DNA from: Desmodus rotundus
Taxonomy: Eukaryota > Chordata > Mammalia > Chiroptera > Phyllostomidae
Direction of reading: 5' to 3'
Assembly (NCBI RefSeq): GCF_022682495.2
Contig: NC_071397.1
Span: 27,667,427-27,731,426, forward strand
Length of the DNA: 64,000 bases
Shown here: piece after piece, positions 34,565-45,171 of the stretch
Numbering within the stretch: position 1 is the stretch's first letter
How the letters are laid out: the number at the start of each line of letters is the position of its first letter
Notes under the pieces: model-generated
Database searches by the model: none
What the model saw: the letters and a program-made list of their open reading frames with translations, nothing else
Told to the model about the DNA's origin: nothing
Program-made: the position numbers and the translations under genes

Positions 34565-34790
34565 GTATATACTAGCTGGATGCAAATCTTGCTTTTGTAA
34601 CTTTTAACATAAAAGTCTGAGATCAGTTATGTACTTGATTCTCAATATCTTAATCTGTAAATTACAGACATTTATAAAACCTGGTTTATAAAGTATCTTA
34701 ATTATTAAGTGAAAAGTGCTTAGCAGAGTACCAGGCATACTGTGTTTAAATGTTAGCTATTGTTGTTGTTCTGGCTGTTGTGCTATGTTT
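34565..34790 (+). repeat. MIR SINE
   Basis: The sense series is CTAGCTGGATGCAAATCTTG, TCAGTTATGTACTTGATTCT, ATATCTTAATCTGTAAATTA and GAAAAGTGCTTAGCAGAGTA followed by CCAGGCATACTGTG. This is the MIR core and tail. Confidence 0.7.
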
Positions 34791-35520
34791 AGTAATTTTC
34801 CTGTCAGCAAACCTTGGATGAACATTTATTCATAGTCAGCTCCCCTTTTTTTCTCTTCTACATCCAAAGACTTTGCTGACACCAATCAATAGCTGGAGAC
34901 TAGTATTAGAATAATGAAACAAAGAAACAAATCGATATTACTTGGTATCAAACAGAAAAAGGATCCAATTGCTTGCCATCATTGGCACAACTGAGAGGAC
35001 GGTGATGTAAGAAGAAGGCTGCTATCTGGAGCAGTTGAATTTTCTATTCTATAAACTCTTAATGGTGGCATTTAATGATTTGAAGAAAAAGATTGAGAAT
35101 AGTTATTTGTTACACCTGCTATTTAGAAAATGCAAGGTGTGAGCCATTCCTATTCTAAAACATAATAAAAAGAGGAAAAACTCAAAGACTAATCATACAA
35201 GTATTCTAGATTAAAACTAATTACACAATTTCCCCCAGAGTCATCTACTCCTTTAGCAACTAAACTGTTAAAGCTTTCAATAAAAATGGGGGCCTTAATT
35301 TATTTTAACTAACAAAACAGTTATCAAAAAGCACTACCCCAAATTTAAGTGACATCCTCAAATAGACTTCTTCCTTACATCTTAGAGAGAAAATAAATTC
35401 TATTTCCCTAAGACAGTAATATTTCTTGTTCTGTAATCAACTTACATTTCTCTATGGTTCTCTTTTTTTCTCCAGGCATTCTGCATTTCTCCAGCTCTTT
35501 TATTTGCTTTTTCCTTTTAA
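34791..35520. other. Unassigned non-coding DNA
   Basis: Nothing was recognised. Confidence 0.4.
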
Positions 35521-36203
35521 TTTTGACAAAAATACATATACTTAAAGTGTATGACATCACATCATATATATATAAATAAACAGTGTGAAATTATTCTCAC
35601 AATCAAGTTAACTAACATATCCATTACCTGACATGATTATCTTTTTTTTTTTTGGTGTGAGAATGTTATGATATACCCTCTTGGCAATTTCAAATATACA
35701 GTAGAGTGATATCAACTATAGTCACCTCACCATGCTGTGCATTAGATCCCCAGGACTTGTTCACCTTCTAACTGAAGGTTTGTACATGGAACCAACCTCT
35801 CCCAGTTTTCCTGACCCCCACAACCATAATTCTACTCTCTGGATTGATGAGTTCCACTTATATTTTTAAGATTCCACATATAAGTGATATTATACTGTGT
35901 CTGGTTTTGTTTGATTATTTCATGCAGCTTAATGCCCTGAAGGTTCAACCACATTGTCACAAATGGCAGGGTTTCCTTCATCTTTAAGGCTGAATAATAT
36001 TTAATTCTATGTATCCCGGATGTTTACTTTACCCATTCATTCATCTGTGGAAACTTGGATCTGATGCCTCGGCTATTAGGAATAGTGCTGCAGTGAACAT
36101 GAAGGGCAGATATGTCTTTGACAGGTGACTTCGCTTCCTTTGGACATGTTATACCTAAGAGTGGGATTGCTGGATCACATGTAGTTCTATTTTTAATTTT
36201 TTG

Positions 36204-39185
36204 ACATTTTAATTTTATTTGTTTAAAATATTTTTTAAAATTTTCAATTACAGTTAATGTACAACATTATAGCAATTTCAGGTGTACAACCCCATGATTA
36301 GACAATTATATAACTTATGAAGTGATATCTGACCCATAAATAGTAATTACAATATTATTGACTATATTCCTTATGCTTTACTTTACATTCTGATAACTAT
36401 TCTATAATTATAAATTTGTACTTTATAAGCTCTTCACCTTTTGCGCCTTAGCCCTCCAACCCCGCTCCCATCTGGCAACTGTCAAAATGTTCTGAGTCTA
36501 TGAATCTGTTTCTGTTCTGCTTGTTCATTTATTTTGTTTTTTCAGATTCAACATATAAATGAAATTATCTGGCTTACCTCTTTCTCTGATTTATTTTACT
36601 CAACATAATACCCACTTGGTCCACCCACATTGTTGTTGCTGATAGAAAGATTTTATTCTTTTCTATGGCCAAGTCACATTCCATTGTATATATGCGCTGC
36701 TTCTTCTATATCACTCATCTATTGATAAACACTTAGGTGCTTCCGTATCTTGGCTATTGTAAATAATGCTGCAATGAACATATGCATGTATATGTCTTTT
36801 TGATTTAGTGTTTTGGAGTTCTTTGGGTAAATGCCCAGAAGTGGAATTTTTGGATCCTTCTCTGTCTCTTGTTATATAGCCTATGTTTGGAAGTCTTTTT
36901 TCTCTGGTATTAGTATGGCTACCACAGCTGGTTTTCTCCATTTCCATTTTCATGAAATATTTTTCCCATCCCTTTACATTCAGTGTGTATGTCTTTTGAA
37001 ATGAGAAGAGTCTCCTCCTTTAGCTTTTTCTTGTCTAGGAAGCTCTTTATCTATCCTTCAATTTTAAATGTCAGCTTTGCTGGTATTTCATTACTTTGAA
37101 TATTTTGTGACAATCCCTTCTGACTTGCAAAGTTTCTGTTGAGAAATCAGCTGGCAGCCTATAGGAGCTCCTCGTAGGTATCCAAACATCTTTCTCTTGC
37201 TGCTTTTAACCATTGAACATTTCTTTCCTTTTCTTTAACCATTAGCATTTTAATTATAGTGTGATTTGATGTGGACTATTTGGATTCATTTTGTTTGGGG
37301 CTCTGGGCTTCCTGAACTTGTATGTATATTTCCTTTACTGGGTTAGGGAAGTTTTCCATCATTGTTTTTTTTTTTAAATAGGTTCTCAATCACTTGTTCT
37401 CTCTCTTCTCCTTCTGGTATCCCTATGATGTGAATGTTGGTACACTTTAACTTGCTCCAGAGGTTCTTTATACTATCTTCATTTTTTTTAATTATTTTTT
37501 TTCTTTTTTGCTGTTTTGATTGGGTGTTTTCTGTTTTGTTTTCTTCCAAATTACTGATTTGATCCTCTGGTTCATCTGCTCTACTGATGGATCCCTGTAA
37601 TGTGTTCTGCATTTCTGATATGTTCTTTTATGTGTACTATTTCCATTTTTTATGTCTCCCATCTCTATGATGAAGTTCTCACTAAGATCCCTGAGCATCT
37701 TTATAACCAGCATTTTGAACTCTGCATCTGGTGGGTTGCTTGTCTCTATTTCTTTTTACCTCTTTTTCTGGAATTTGGTTTTGTTCTTTCATTTCAGATA
37801 TGTTTCTTTGTCTCTCCATTTTTGTTGTCTTCCTATGTTTGTATCTGTGTATTAGGTAGAGCCTCTATGTCTCTTGGTTTTGATAGAGTGAACTTACACA
37901 GTAGATGTCATAAAGGAATGAGTTGTGCAGACCCCTGGAAGGGCTGTGTGCACCCTCCTGTTGTAGTCGAGCTTTGATTACTGTTGGTACATCAATGGCT
38001 GTGATTTACCCCCGGCCAATCAGCTGTGTGGACTGGTCATGACCACCATAGAGGATCTGCTGTAGGGGCCTTCCACATAAAGCAGCACTCATTTCCGTGG
38101 GTCTCTGGTGCCCCCTTTGTCCTCCCCTTGACTGTGTCACTTCTGAAGGTAATTGGGTTGTGTTTCCTCATGGTCTGAAGCTGTTTACTGGGTAGGCTGG
38201 CTCTGGGGCTTCCCAGCAGGTGCAGGCCAATGTCAGCTGCTACCTGTGCCCTGCCTGGGGCCACAGGGCATGAACTACAAAGTGATCTGCAAATGGTTAT
38301 TTGTGGTGGGTTTGGAAGTGCCTGGGAGAGTCCAAGCCTCAAGCCAAGTTTGGCTGTTGCTAGTGCCTGGGCTGGGGCCACTTAGGAAGAGGTAAGAGGC
38401 CAGATATTGTCTGTTTGAGAGGTGTTAGGAAAATCCACAGCATGAGCAAAGATGGACTATTTGTATGGAAAAGCCACTGGAAACACCTTGGGTGGGCTAG
38501 CAAGTTGGGTGGGAGAGAGTCTTAGGAAATTACCAGGGCAGGGCTAACAGGGCGAGCCAGGTAGATGGAGACACTCTGATATGGGCCCCACATGCTGGGA
38601 GGAGGTCTCCGAAAAGGAACTATGGTCTCCCTCAGCACTTCTGTCTGGGAAAAGCTGCCTCTTCAACCCTCAATGGACAATCCAGTTCTTCCCAATATGT
38701 TCCTGGTGCCTTCCAAACTGCTGCCTCTGTACTGGAGCTCAGAGCCAGTGAGTCTCACTAAATCCACGTGGGCCCTTTAAGAAGAAACTCTGGGATTCAA
38801 GAAGCCCTCTGTTTCATTCAGCCATTACCCCCACTGGTTTCACAGCCAGAAATGGTGGAGACTTCTCTTTACAGCACTGGAACTGTGGGCTGGGTGGCCT
38901 GGTGTGGTGTTGGAAGCCCTCATTCCTCAAGGGTAATGTCTGCAGTGGTATAGCCCTCTCAGTGTTTAACTGCCACTCGTGGGTGTGGAATTAGCCCACT
39001 CCGTGTCTCTCACTCTCCTACCAGTCGCAATGTGGCTTCTTTAGATCCTTGTTGTTAGACTTTTGTACAACTAGACTTCAGGTGGTTCTCAGTGATGGGT
39101 GTTTTGTAGTTTAGTTATAACTTTGATGTGGTTGAAGAAGGGAGGGAGCATAGCATTTACCTACTCCACAATCTTGACCAAAAGC
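36204..39185 (-). mobile_element. Internally deleted LINE nested in old L1, 3 kb
   Basis: It is flanked by CTATTTTTAATTTTTTG (36187-36203) and a near-identical, slightly longer copy (39186-39204). On the minus strand it starts near 39175 with AAGATTGTGGAGTAGGTAAA, has about 1.3 kb of GC-rich 5' UTR, an ORF1 region (about 37800-37100), and then a short piece of the ORF2 endonuclease domain (about 36990-36860). That is fused at about 36857 to the ORF2 C-terminus and 3' UTR. Most of ORF2 is missing. Overlapping frames in its 5' UTR are not genes. Confidence 0.8.
37100..37800 (-). pseudogene. L1 ORF1p relic in nested LINE
   Basis: The open part (37612-37343) reads SRADEPEDQISNLEENKTEN, then IKNLWSKLKCTNIHIIGIPE and GEEREQVIENLFKK, matching the end of the L1 ORF1p coiled coil and the start of its RNA-recognition domain. 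Downstream blocks corresponding to RILKAAR and the IRLSADFS-like region are visible but frameshifted. Confidence 0.85.
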
Positions 39186-40201
39186 CTATTTTTAAATTTT
39201 TTTGGAAACTATACTGTTTCCCATAATGGCTGTACCAATTTACATTCCAATAGTGTACATGTGTTATTTTTCTCCACATCCTTATCACACTAGCTCTTTC
39301 TCTCTTTTTTTAATAATTGACATCCAACAGGTATGAGGTGATATAGCCTTGATTTGATTTCTATTTTCTTGATGATTAGTGATGTTGAGCATCTTTTTAT
39401 ATACCTATTGGCCATTTGTATAACTTTGAAAAAATGTCTATTCAGGTCCTTTAACCATTTTTAAATTAGGTTATTTATTTATTATTTTGTTATTGAGGTG
39501 TATAAATTATTTATATATTTTAAATATTAACCCTTTATCAGATTTATGGTTTGCAAAGGTTTTCTTCCACTCCATAGGTTGCTTTTCATTTGGTTGCTTG
39601 TTTTCTTTGTTGTGCAGAAGCTTTTTAGCTTGATTTAGACTCACTTGTTAGTTTTTCTGTTGCTTTTGTTTGCTTTGCTTTGTTGTCAAATGAAAAAAAA
39701 AGTCAAAAAGTTATCCCTTATCTTGTTTTTTCATTTGGGGGCTTTGTTCATTTGGGGTCTTTTGTGGTATCATACAAAGTTTAGGTTTGTTCAATTTTGT
39801 GAAAAATGCCACTGGAATTTTGATTGGGGTTTCATTAAATCCATAGATTGCTTTGGGTATTATAGATACATTAGCAATATTAATTCCTCCAATCTATGAT
39901 TATAGTCCATCTATCTTTCCTTATATTTGTGTCTTCAATTTTTTATCAATGTCTCATTGTTTTAAATGTAGAGATCTTTTGCCTCCTTCATTAAATTATT
40001 TCTAGTTAATTTATTTTTTATGATACTGTAAATGTAATTGTTTTCTTAATTTCCTATTCAAATAGGTCATTGTTAGTGTACAGAAGCAAAACTGATTTTT
40101 TGTATATTGATTTTTGTATATTGATTTTTGTAACTTTACTGAATTTGTTTCTCAGTTCTACCCTTTGAGCTTATAAAGCCCTTAGTAAAAAACTTGCTAC
40201 A

Positions 40202-40412
40202 GCCCTGGCTGGTGTGGATCAGTGGATTGAGCACTGGCCTGTGAGCCAAAGGGTTGCCAGTTCAATTCCAAGTCTAGGGCATATGCTTGGGTTGTCGGCC
40301 AGGTCCCTGGTAGGGCATGCGTGAGAGGCTACCACATGTTGATGTTTCTCTCCCTTTATTTCTCCCTCCCTTCCCATCTCTAAAAATAAATACATAAAAT
40401 CTTTTAAAAAAT
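40202..40412 (+). mobile_element. VES SINE
   Basis: The element is GCCCTGGCTGGTGTGGATCA, GTGGATTGAGCACTGGCCTG, CCAGTTCAATTCCAAGTCTA and GCTACCACATGTTGATGTTT, then a CTCCCTCCC stretch and AAATAAATACATAAAA. It has a perfect 11-bp duplication, AACTTGCTACA (40191-40201 and 40413-40423). Confidence 0.96.
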
Positions 40413-40566
40413 AACTTGCTACAAAAGACTGCCATTGCTTAGTGAGCTTCTTTAGACATTATTCCACCTAGATTACTATCCAAATTCAATCAAAGCATTT
40501 ATACCAAAAGTCAGGAGAAACCTATTTGGGGGTTGACTACTTTATAAATGATTTTATTACTAAATA

Positions 40567-41132
40567 CGGGGACCCCTAAAAAAACAGAATTTATTTATAA
40601 AAAATTATGCATTTATTCTCAGTTGTTTAAACTTCAGTCACCTTCCAAGTGCTCTCTATTTGAGGCAATACACTTATATAAACACTTTTTCCCCTGCTCA
40701 AAACAGTTTTTGATCTCATCAATTTTGATGCTTTTTAGTGCTTCTGCTGTTTTTTCTTTCACTTTTTCCACATTGGCAGAACATTTCCCTTTGAGGACTT
40801 TTTTCATCTGGTGAAACTAAAACTAGTTACTTTGGGTGAGATTGGGTGAATAAGAAGGGTGGAGCATGGGGGGGGTCATACCATTTTGGTAAAAACTGCT
40901 GAACACTCAGTGCAGCGTGGGCTGGTGTGCTCATACATCACCCATCATGAAATGGGCAAATGGGTTGAAAGAGTTTTTTAAATAAATTCATGGAGGCTAA
41001 ACGCAGCCTCTCACAACAACTCTAGCTAGTACACTGATACAGATGTGTTCTTAGACACTCACCTAGTAGAAGAAGCCTGTAGTATAAGGGGCCCACCCTC
41101 CTTAAGATGATTCTTTTGGGGGTCCCCCCTCG
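40567..41132 (-). mobile_element. Non-autonomous mariner derivative, copy B (566 bp)
   Basis: It lies between TA dinucleotides (40565-40566 and 41133-41134). The plus-strand left end is CGGGGACCCCTAAAAAAACA and the reversed right end is CGAGGGGGGACCCCCAAAAG. On the minus strand it follows copy A (19405-19971) throughout. Shared landmarks include CTAGGTGAGTGT, TCTGTATCAGTG, GTTGTTGTGAGA, CACCCAATCTCACCC and the transposase tail. Confidence 0.9.
40634..40811 (-). pseudogene. Mariner-type transposase C-terminal tail (copy B)
   Basis: The minus-strand frame reads KGKCSANVEKVKEKTAEALK, SIKIDEIKNCFEQGKKC and YKCIASNREHLEGD before a TGA stop. It aligns with copy A's tail without a frameshift in this part. 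It carries no catalytic residues, and the plus-strand frame here is a shadow. Confidence 0.8.
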
Positions 41133-41139
41133 TATTCTA

Positions 41140-42062
41140 TATTTATGTCTTCCATATATCTGCTTAAGATGCTCAATTTTTCTTCTAGCTTCTTAAAAAA
41201 TGGAATATAGTTATATATTGGTTGTTTTAGTTATATAGTTATATATAGTTATATATAGTTTCTAGTGGCTGTTTTAATGTTCTTGTCTACTAATTATATA
41301 ATTTGTGTTAAATGTAGATGATTCAATTAATTGACTTTTCTCCTCATATTAAGTGGTATTTTTGTGCCTATTTGTATGCCTGGCAATTGTTTACTTGATG
41401 TCAGACATTGTATGATTAACATGCCAGGTGCAGCACATTATGTATTTCTTTAAATACTCTTGAGCTTTCTTCTGGAAATCATTGTTACTTACAGAAAAAC
41501 TATGCTTTAGGGTTTTTTTTTTCCCCCAATCTGAGAAAAAATCTGTACTACACCCAATGCCCTATCAAATTGAGATTTCCCGCCCTAACTGGTAGGATCA
41601 AAACTGTTCTTGGTTCTCTAGTCCTTTCAGGTAGGTAGTTCTTTCCTCAGCCTTGGGCAATTTCCAATTGCAAAGATGAGTATTCTGCTAAAAATTCTGC
41701 GGCTCTTTAAAACACACACACACTCCCCCCTAACTTTTACCTCTCTCTCTCTCCCTCTCTTTCTCTCTCTGTGAGTGTGTGTGTGCGCGCATGTGTGTGT
41801 GTCATCTGCAGTCCTTTTCTTCTCTAGTACGCTTCCCTAAAGACTTGATCTAGCTGCACCGGCCTTCCTATGCTCCCAGTTTCATTTCTGCAACTCAGAG
41901 AGATCATCAGTCTTTGTTTAGGTCCCCATATCTCCCTTCGCCACAGACTAGAAATTCATCCCAAATAGTAAGATAGGCAATTGTAGAACACACCTTGTTA
42001 TTTTCCTGTCAGTCAGGAATCACTGTAACTTTTGTCTGAAATCCGGTGTCTTAAAACCTATT
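41140..42062 (-). repeat. Ancient LINE-like repeat (class unresolved)
   Basis: The landmarks are TTAATGTTCTTGTCTACTAA, ATTGACTTTTCTCCTCATAT, TGCCTGGCAATTGTTTACTT, AAATACTCTTGAGCTTTCTT and, past the microsatellite, TCTGTTGTCTATTCGCATTA-like text. The order recalls an old mammalian LINE 3' region in antisense. A short AGTTATAT tandem run lies at about 41205-41262. Confidence 0.4.
41711..41802. repeat. (AC)n, (CT)n and (GT/GC)n microsatellite cluster
   Basis: AC repeats, a C7 run, CT repeats (41741-41770), then an alternating purine-pyrimidine tract GTGTGTGTGCGCGCATGTGT up to 41802. Confidence 0.95.
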
Positions 42063-42269
42063 GTTTCATATCTGTTGTCTATTCGCATTAGTTCCTTCAA
42101 TTGTGGCCAAAACCAGAGCACTCCTTGATATCATGACTCTTTTTCTTTTTAATCTGTGTAGTCTAATGTAATTTTACTCCTGAGTAAAATGGAGTCTTAG
42201 ATTATATTTTTATGCTGCTGATGAATAGGGATCCACCTAGGTCTGAAACATTTCATGTAAAACAAACAT

Positions 42270-42770
42270 TGGTAATGTTTCTCTCCTTTTCAAAATCTTC
42301 CAGTTATATGCTCTTTAGAAACATAAAATCTATGTCCAGTCTTCTGGCATGCAAATCCTTCCATGACCTCACCTCTCTCGAACTTACCAGCTCCCTTTCT
42401 TACCATCTTTCTCCTTTATGCCATGATCCTGCTGTGCTAAATCACAAACATTCATTGATGAAGATAAATACTTCTGATGATTTGAACAAGTTTTTTCTTA
42501 TGCCTGAAACAATTATCCATTCAATTTTTTTCCTATTAATCTCTTATTTATGTTTCAAGACACATATCAATTATATCTCTCTTTCTGAGATCTTTCCACA
42601 CTCATCAAAGAAGAATTTATCATGCTTCCCTTGGTGTAGCCACTGAACTACTATCGCATGTCTCAGTGCCGGAGTATAATTTTTGTTTGTTTGTCACTAT
42701 AAAGGCACAGGCTACATATTTTTTATTTTTGTGTTCTCTAAAAACCCACATGTATATACAGCATAGTACA
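42270..42770 (-). mobile_element. L2 LINE 3' fragment (antisense)
   Basis: The series CCTTTTCAAAATCTTCCAGT, CTTCCATGACCTCACCTCTC, CAAGACACATATCAATTATA, TGAGATCTTTCCACACTCAT and the closing AGGCACAGGCTACATATTTT matches the familiar antisense order of L2 (CTTCCCTGACC-type block and a CAGGGACC/GTGTCTT-like end). The 144-codon frame at 42212-42646 is a chance frame over it. Confidence 0.6.
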
Positions 42771-42774
42771 AATA

Positions 42775-43900
42775 ATCATTGCCTTTGTTAGATACTGGTG
42801 CTCTTCACCTTTCAGCCTCTTGATAAGTATGCATTTAATGACTTCTTTTGGTTGGATGGGGCCATGTTACTAGTTATGGTCAATGATTTGTGAAGAAAAA
42901 GGTTTTGTATGGCTTGGATGGAACATCAGAGGGACTCTTCAAAGAACCATTATCATTTCCACAACTAGCAATGCTCTAAAGGCCGGCTTGTACTCAGAAC
43001 GCAAAAAACATGGACCACAGACAGCAATTTTGTTGCTTTAAGCTACTAAAAGGTTAGAGTTATTTTTTTAATGAAACGTCATTCAACCTATCTTGACTAA
43101 TATTAACTAGATTCTCAGTAAATGCTAATTGAATATATAATAAATATAGTTCTTGGATTCATAACTGTAGTATTCAAATATTTGAAAAATATGACTCTGT
43201 AAAATGACAATACTTGATGTTGGAATTTTTGATAGTATGAGGGCTGCGGTCCCTGTATGAACTGATGCACTGACACATGATTTTAAGTGGCGGCTCCCAA
43301 ACGAGAACCACAAGACTACTACGAAATTTAAAAGAACTAATTGATCTGATGATTAAAGGGATTTCTTTGAAATTAATAATATTAGAGATAACTATAGATT
43401 GATAAAATACCCTGATTTATCAATTTATTAATTATTCTGTTTCGTGAACATTGTCACGGCACAAATTAGGCTGCACAAGGTCTATTGTGTTACGACAGGA
43501 AAATCACAGAGTTCTCTTCATTATGGTCTTGCACTTCCGGTGTGCTTTGCTGTGTACACAGTAATCTTGGCATCATATATCTTGCTGTATTTTGGCATTC
43601 ATTCCGGGAAGTCGGTATTATTATTTTCATTGTATCTGTTTCATGATGAAGAAATAGAGGCAAGGAGAAATTACCTGTCTTGCCTATGGTAATACTGTAC
43701 ACAATATCCAGGGAACAAAATAAGTCTTAGAGTTCAAATGCTTATTACTCTACTAGGATAGCTTTCAGAATATTTCATTGTAAGGAAAGGCTTATAAAAA
43801 TTGCTGTCTATGCTAATCATAATGCTAAAATTTCCAATGAATGGATCTATTTTCAACTTAAGAAATTATATTTATCAAAATAAACCATTAAGAGATAAAA
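42775..43900. other. Unassigned non-coding DNA
   Basis: The stretch 42830-43090 may be a decayed mammalian repeat (ATGGCTTGGATGGAACATCA, CTTTAAGCTACTAAAAGGTT), but I could not assign it. Nothing else was seen. Confidence 0.4.
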
Positions 43901-43904
43901 AAAA

Positions 43905-44830
43905 TAATTTCAGAGTGTGAAAAAGGATACATAAACCCAGCAAAGGATAAAGAGATTCTACAAATCTATATGAAAAGGAAATTGAAGCTAATAAAAAGTG
44001 GGCATAAAACCTGAATAGACATGTCACAAAATAAGGGTACTTAAATAGCCAGTAAATATATAAGAAGAAAAATTATCGCCTTTATTAACCACCAGAGAAA
44101 TGCAAATTAGATCAATAAAGTATACTACACTCTGAAGTATGGTTGAAGTTTAAATAATAATAGTAATGGTAATAATAGTAATAGTAATAATAATGCAATA
44201 GCAAGTATTGGCAAGGGTTTGGAGAAACCAGAACTCTCATATACTGCTTATAGTTGAGCATTTGGTAAAACTCTTTGGAAAACATTCGACTGTATAACTA
44301 TAGTTAAATATATGTACATCCTATGACTGAGAAATCCCACTTAGGGGTATACATCTAAAAGAAGTCCGCATATGTTCATAACAAAACTACTGTCATAAAA
44401 CTACTTCTAAATGTAAAAACCTAGAAATTCCCCAAATGTCTATCAACATATAATGTAAAAACAAAGTGTACTACATGCAAATAATATAATATTGCACAGC
44501 AATGAAAATAATCTACAAACACACCCAATATGGACATCTCATTAACACAATATTGAGTAAAATAAAAAACAGAGACAAAAGAGTATACACCATGTGATTG
44601 CATTTATGTAAAGTTCACAAGCAAAATGAATCTACTTTGTTTAAAGTCAGGGTTGTGATTAACTTTGGGGGAGAGATATTGACTGGGACAAGCCGTGGGA
44701 AAGTGGGTCTTATGGTATGATGCTAATGTTCTGTTTTGTGACCCTGATGTCTTTTACATAGTTATATAAAGTCTGTGAAATTCAACTGTGAATGTTAATT
44801 TAATGAATATGTGTATTATATTTAAAAAAT
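43905..44830 (+). mobile_element. Old L1 3' end (sense)
   Basis: The sense ORF2 end and 3' UTR run in order: GGCATAAAACCTGAATAGAC, GAGAAATGCAAATTAGATCA, GTATTGGCAAGGGTTTGGAG, CACTTAGGGGTATACATCTA, TTGCACAGCAATGAAAATAA and GTGATTGCATTTATGTAAAG. The coding part is badly broken. A (TAA/TAG)n expansion lies at 44152-44190. Confidence 0.85.
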
Positions 44831-45020
44831 AAGTCAATCATCAAAAGATGTCTTTTGTTTTGGTATTACATGTTCAATTTATATTTTCATTTTTAAGAAG
44901 ATTGGTAAAGGCAATGACTGTCTTCATCTTACATCATGATTATTTTTCCATATATACCATTAAAAATGCAAATAACTTAGCACCTGACACTTCAGGAAGA
45001 TACATTCAAGAATAAAAAAG

Positions 45021-45157
45021 ATCAGCTTAAGGACACATGGACAAACCCAAGGGGGAGGGTAGAAGCAGGGGAGGGTGGTAGGTTTGGCTGGGCCCTAGAG
45101 GGGTGGGGAGAAAATGCAGACAAGTGTAACTGAACAACAATAAAATAATTTTAAAAA
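45021..45157 (+). mobile_element. L1 3' UTR only, severely truncated
   Basis: About 137 bases of the G-rich L1 3' UTR (ACATGGACAAACCCAAGGGG to AACTGAACAACAATAAAATA). It is flanked by AAGAATAAAAAAG (45008-45020) and AAGAATAAAGAAA (45158-45170) as a target duplication. The minus-strand frame here is an artefact. Confidence 0.88.
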
Positions 45158-45171
45158 AAGAATAAAGAAAA

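Larger units (their letters stand above)
35521..40190 (-). mobile_element. Old L1 (antisense), split by a younger LINE
   Basis: From 35521 to 36186 the antisense L1 3' UTR and ORF2 end read ATCAACTATAGTCACCTCAC, TTGTGATATTATACTG-like text and GTGGGATTGCTGGATCACAT. From about 39205 the next upstream ORF2 text continues (GAAACTATACTGTTTCCCAT, GAGCATCTTTTTATATACCT, TTTGTTGTGCAGAAGCTTTT) and extends toward the RT region up to about 40190. It is interrupted at 36204-39185 by another LINE. Within it a TTTTTGTATATTGA unit is repeated three times near 40097-40132. Confidence 0.85.

Noticed and set aside
38037..38953. Overlapping 60-114 codon frames
   Set aside because: They fall in the GC-rich 5' UTR of the nested LINE (36204-39185).
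42212..42646. 144-codon frame as a small gene
   Set aside because: It overlaps antisense L2-like sequence and has no domain or start context.
44152..44190. CRISPR-like or phase-variable repeat
   Set aside because: It is a simple TAA/TAG expansion inside an old mammalian L1, with no repeat-spacer structure.
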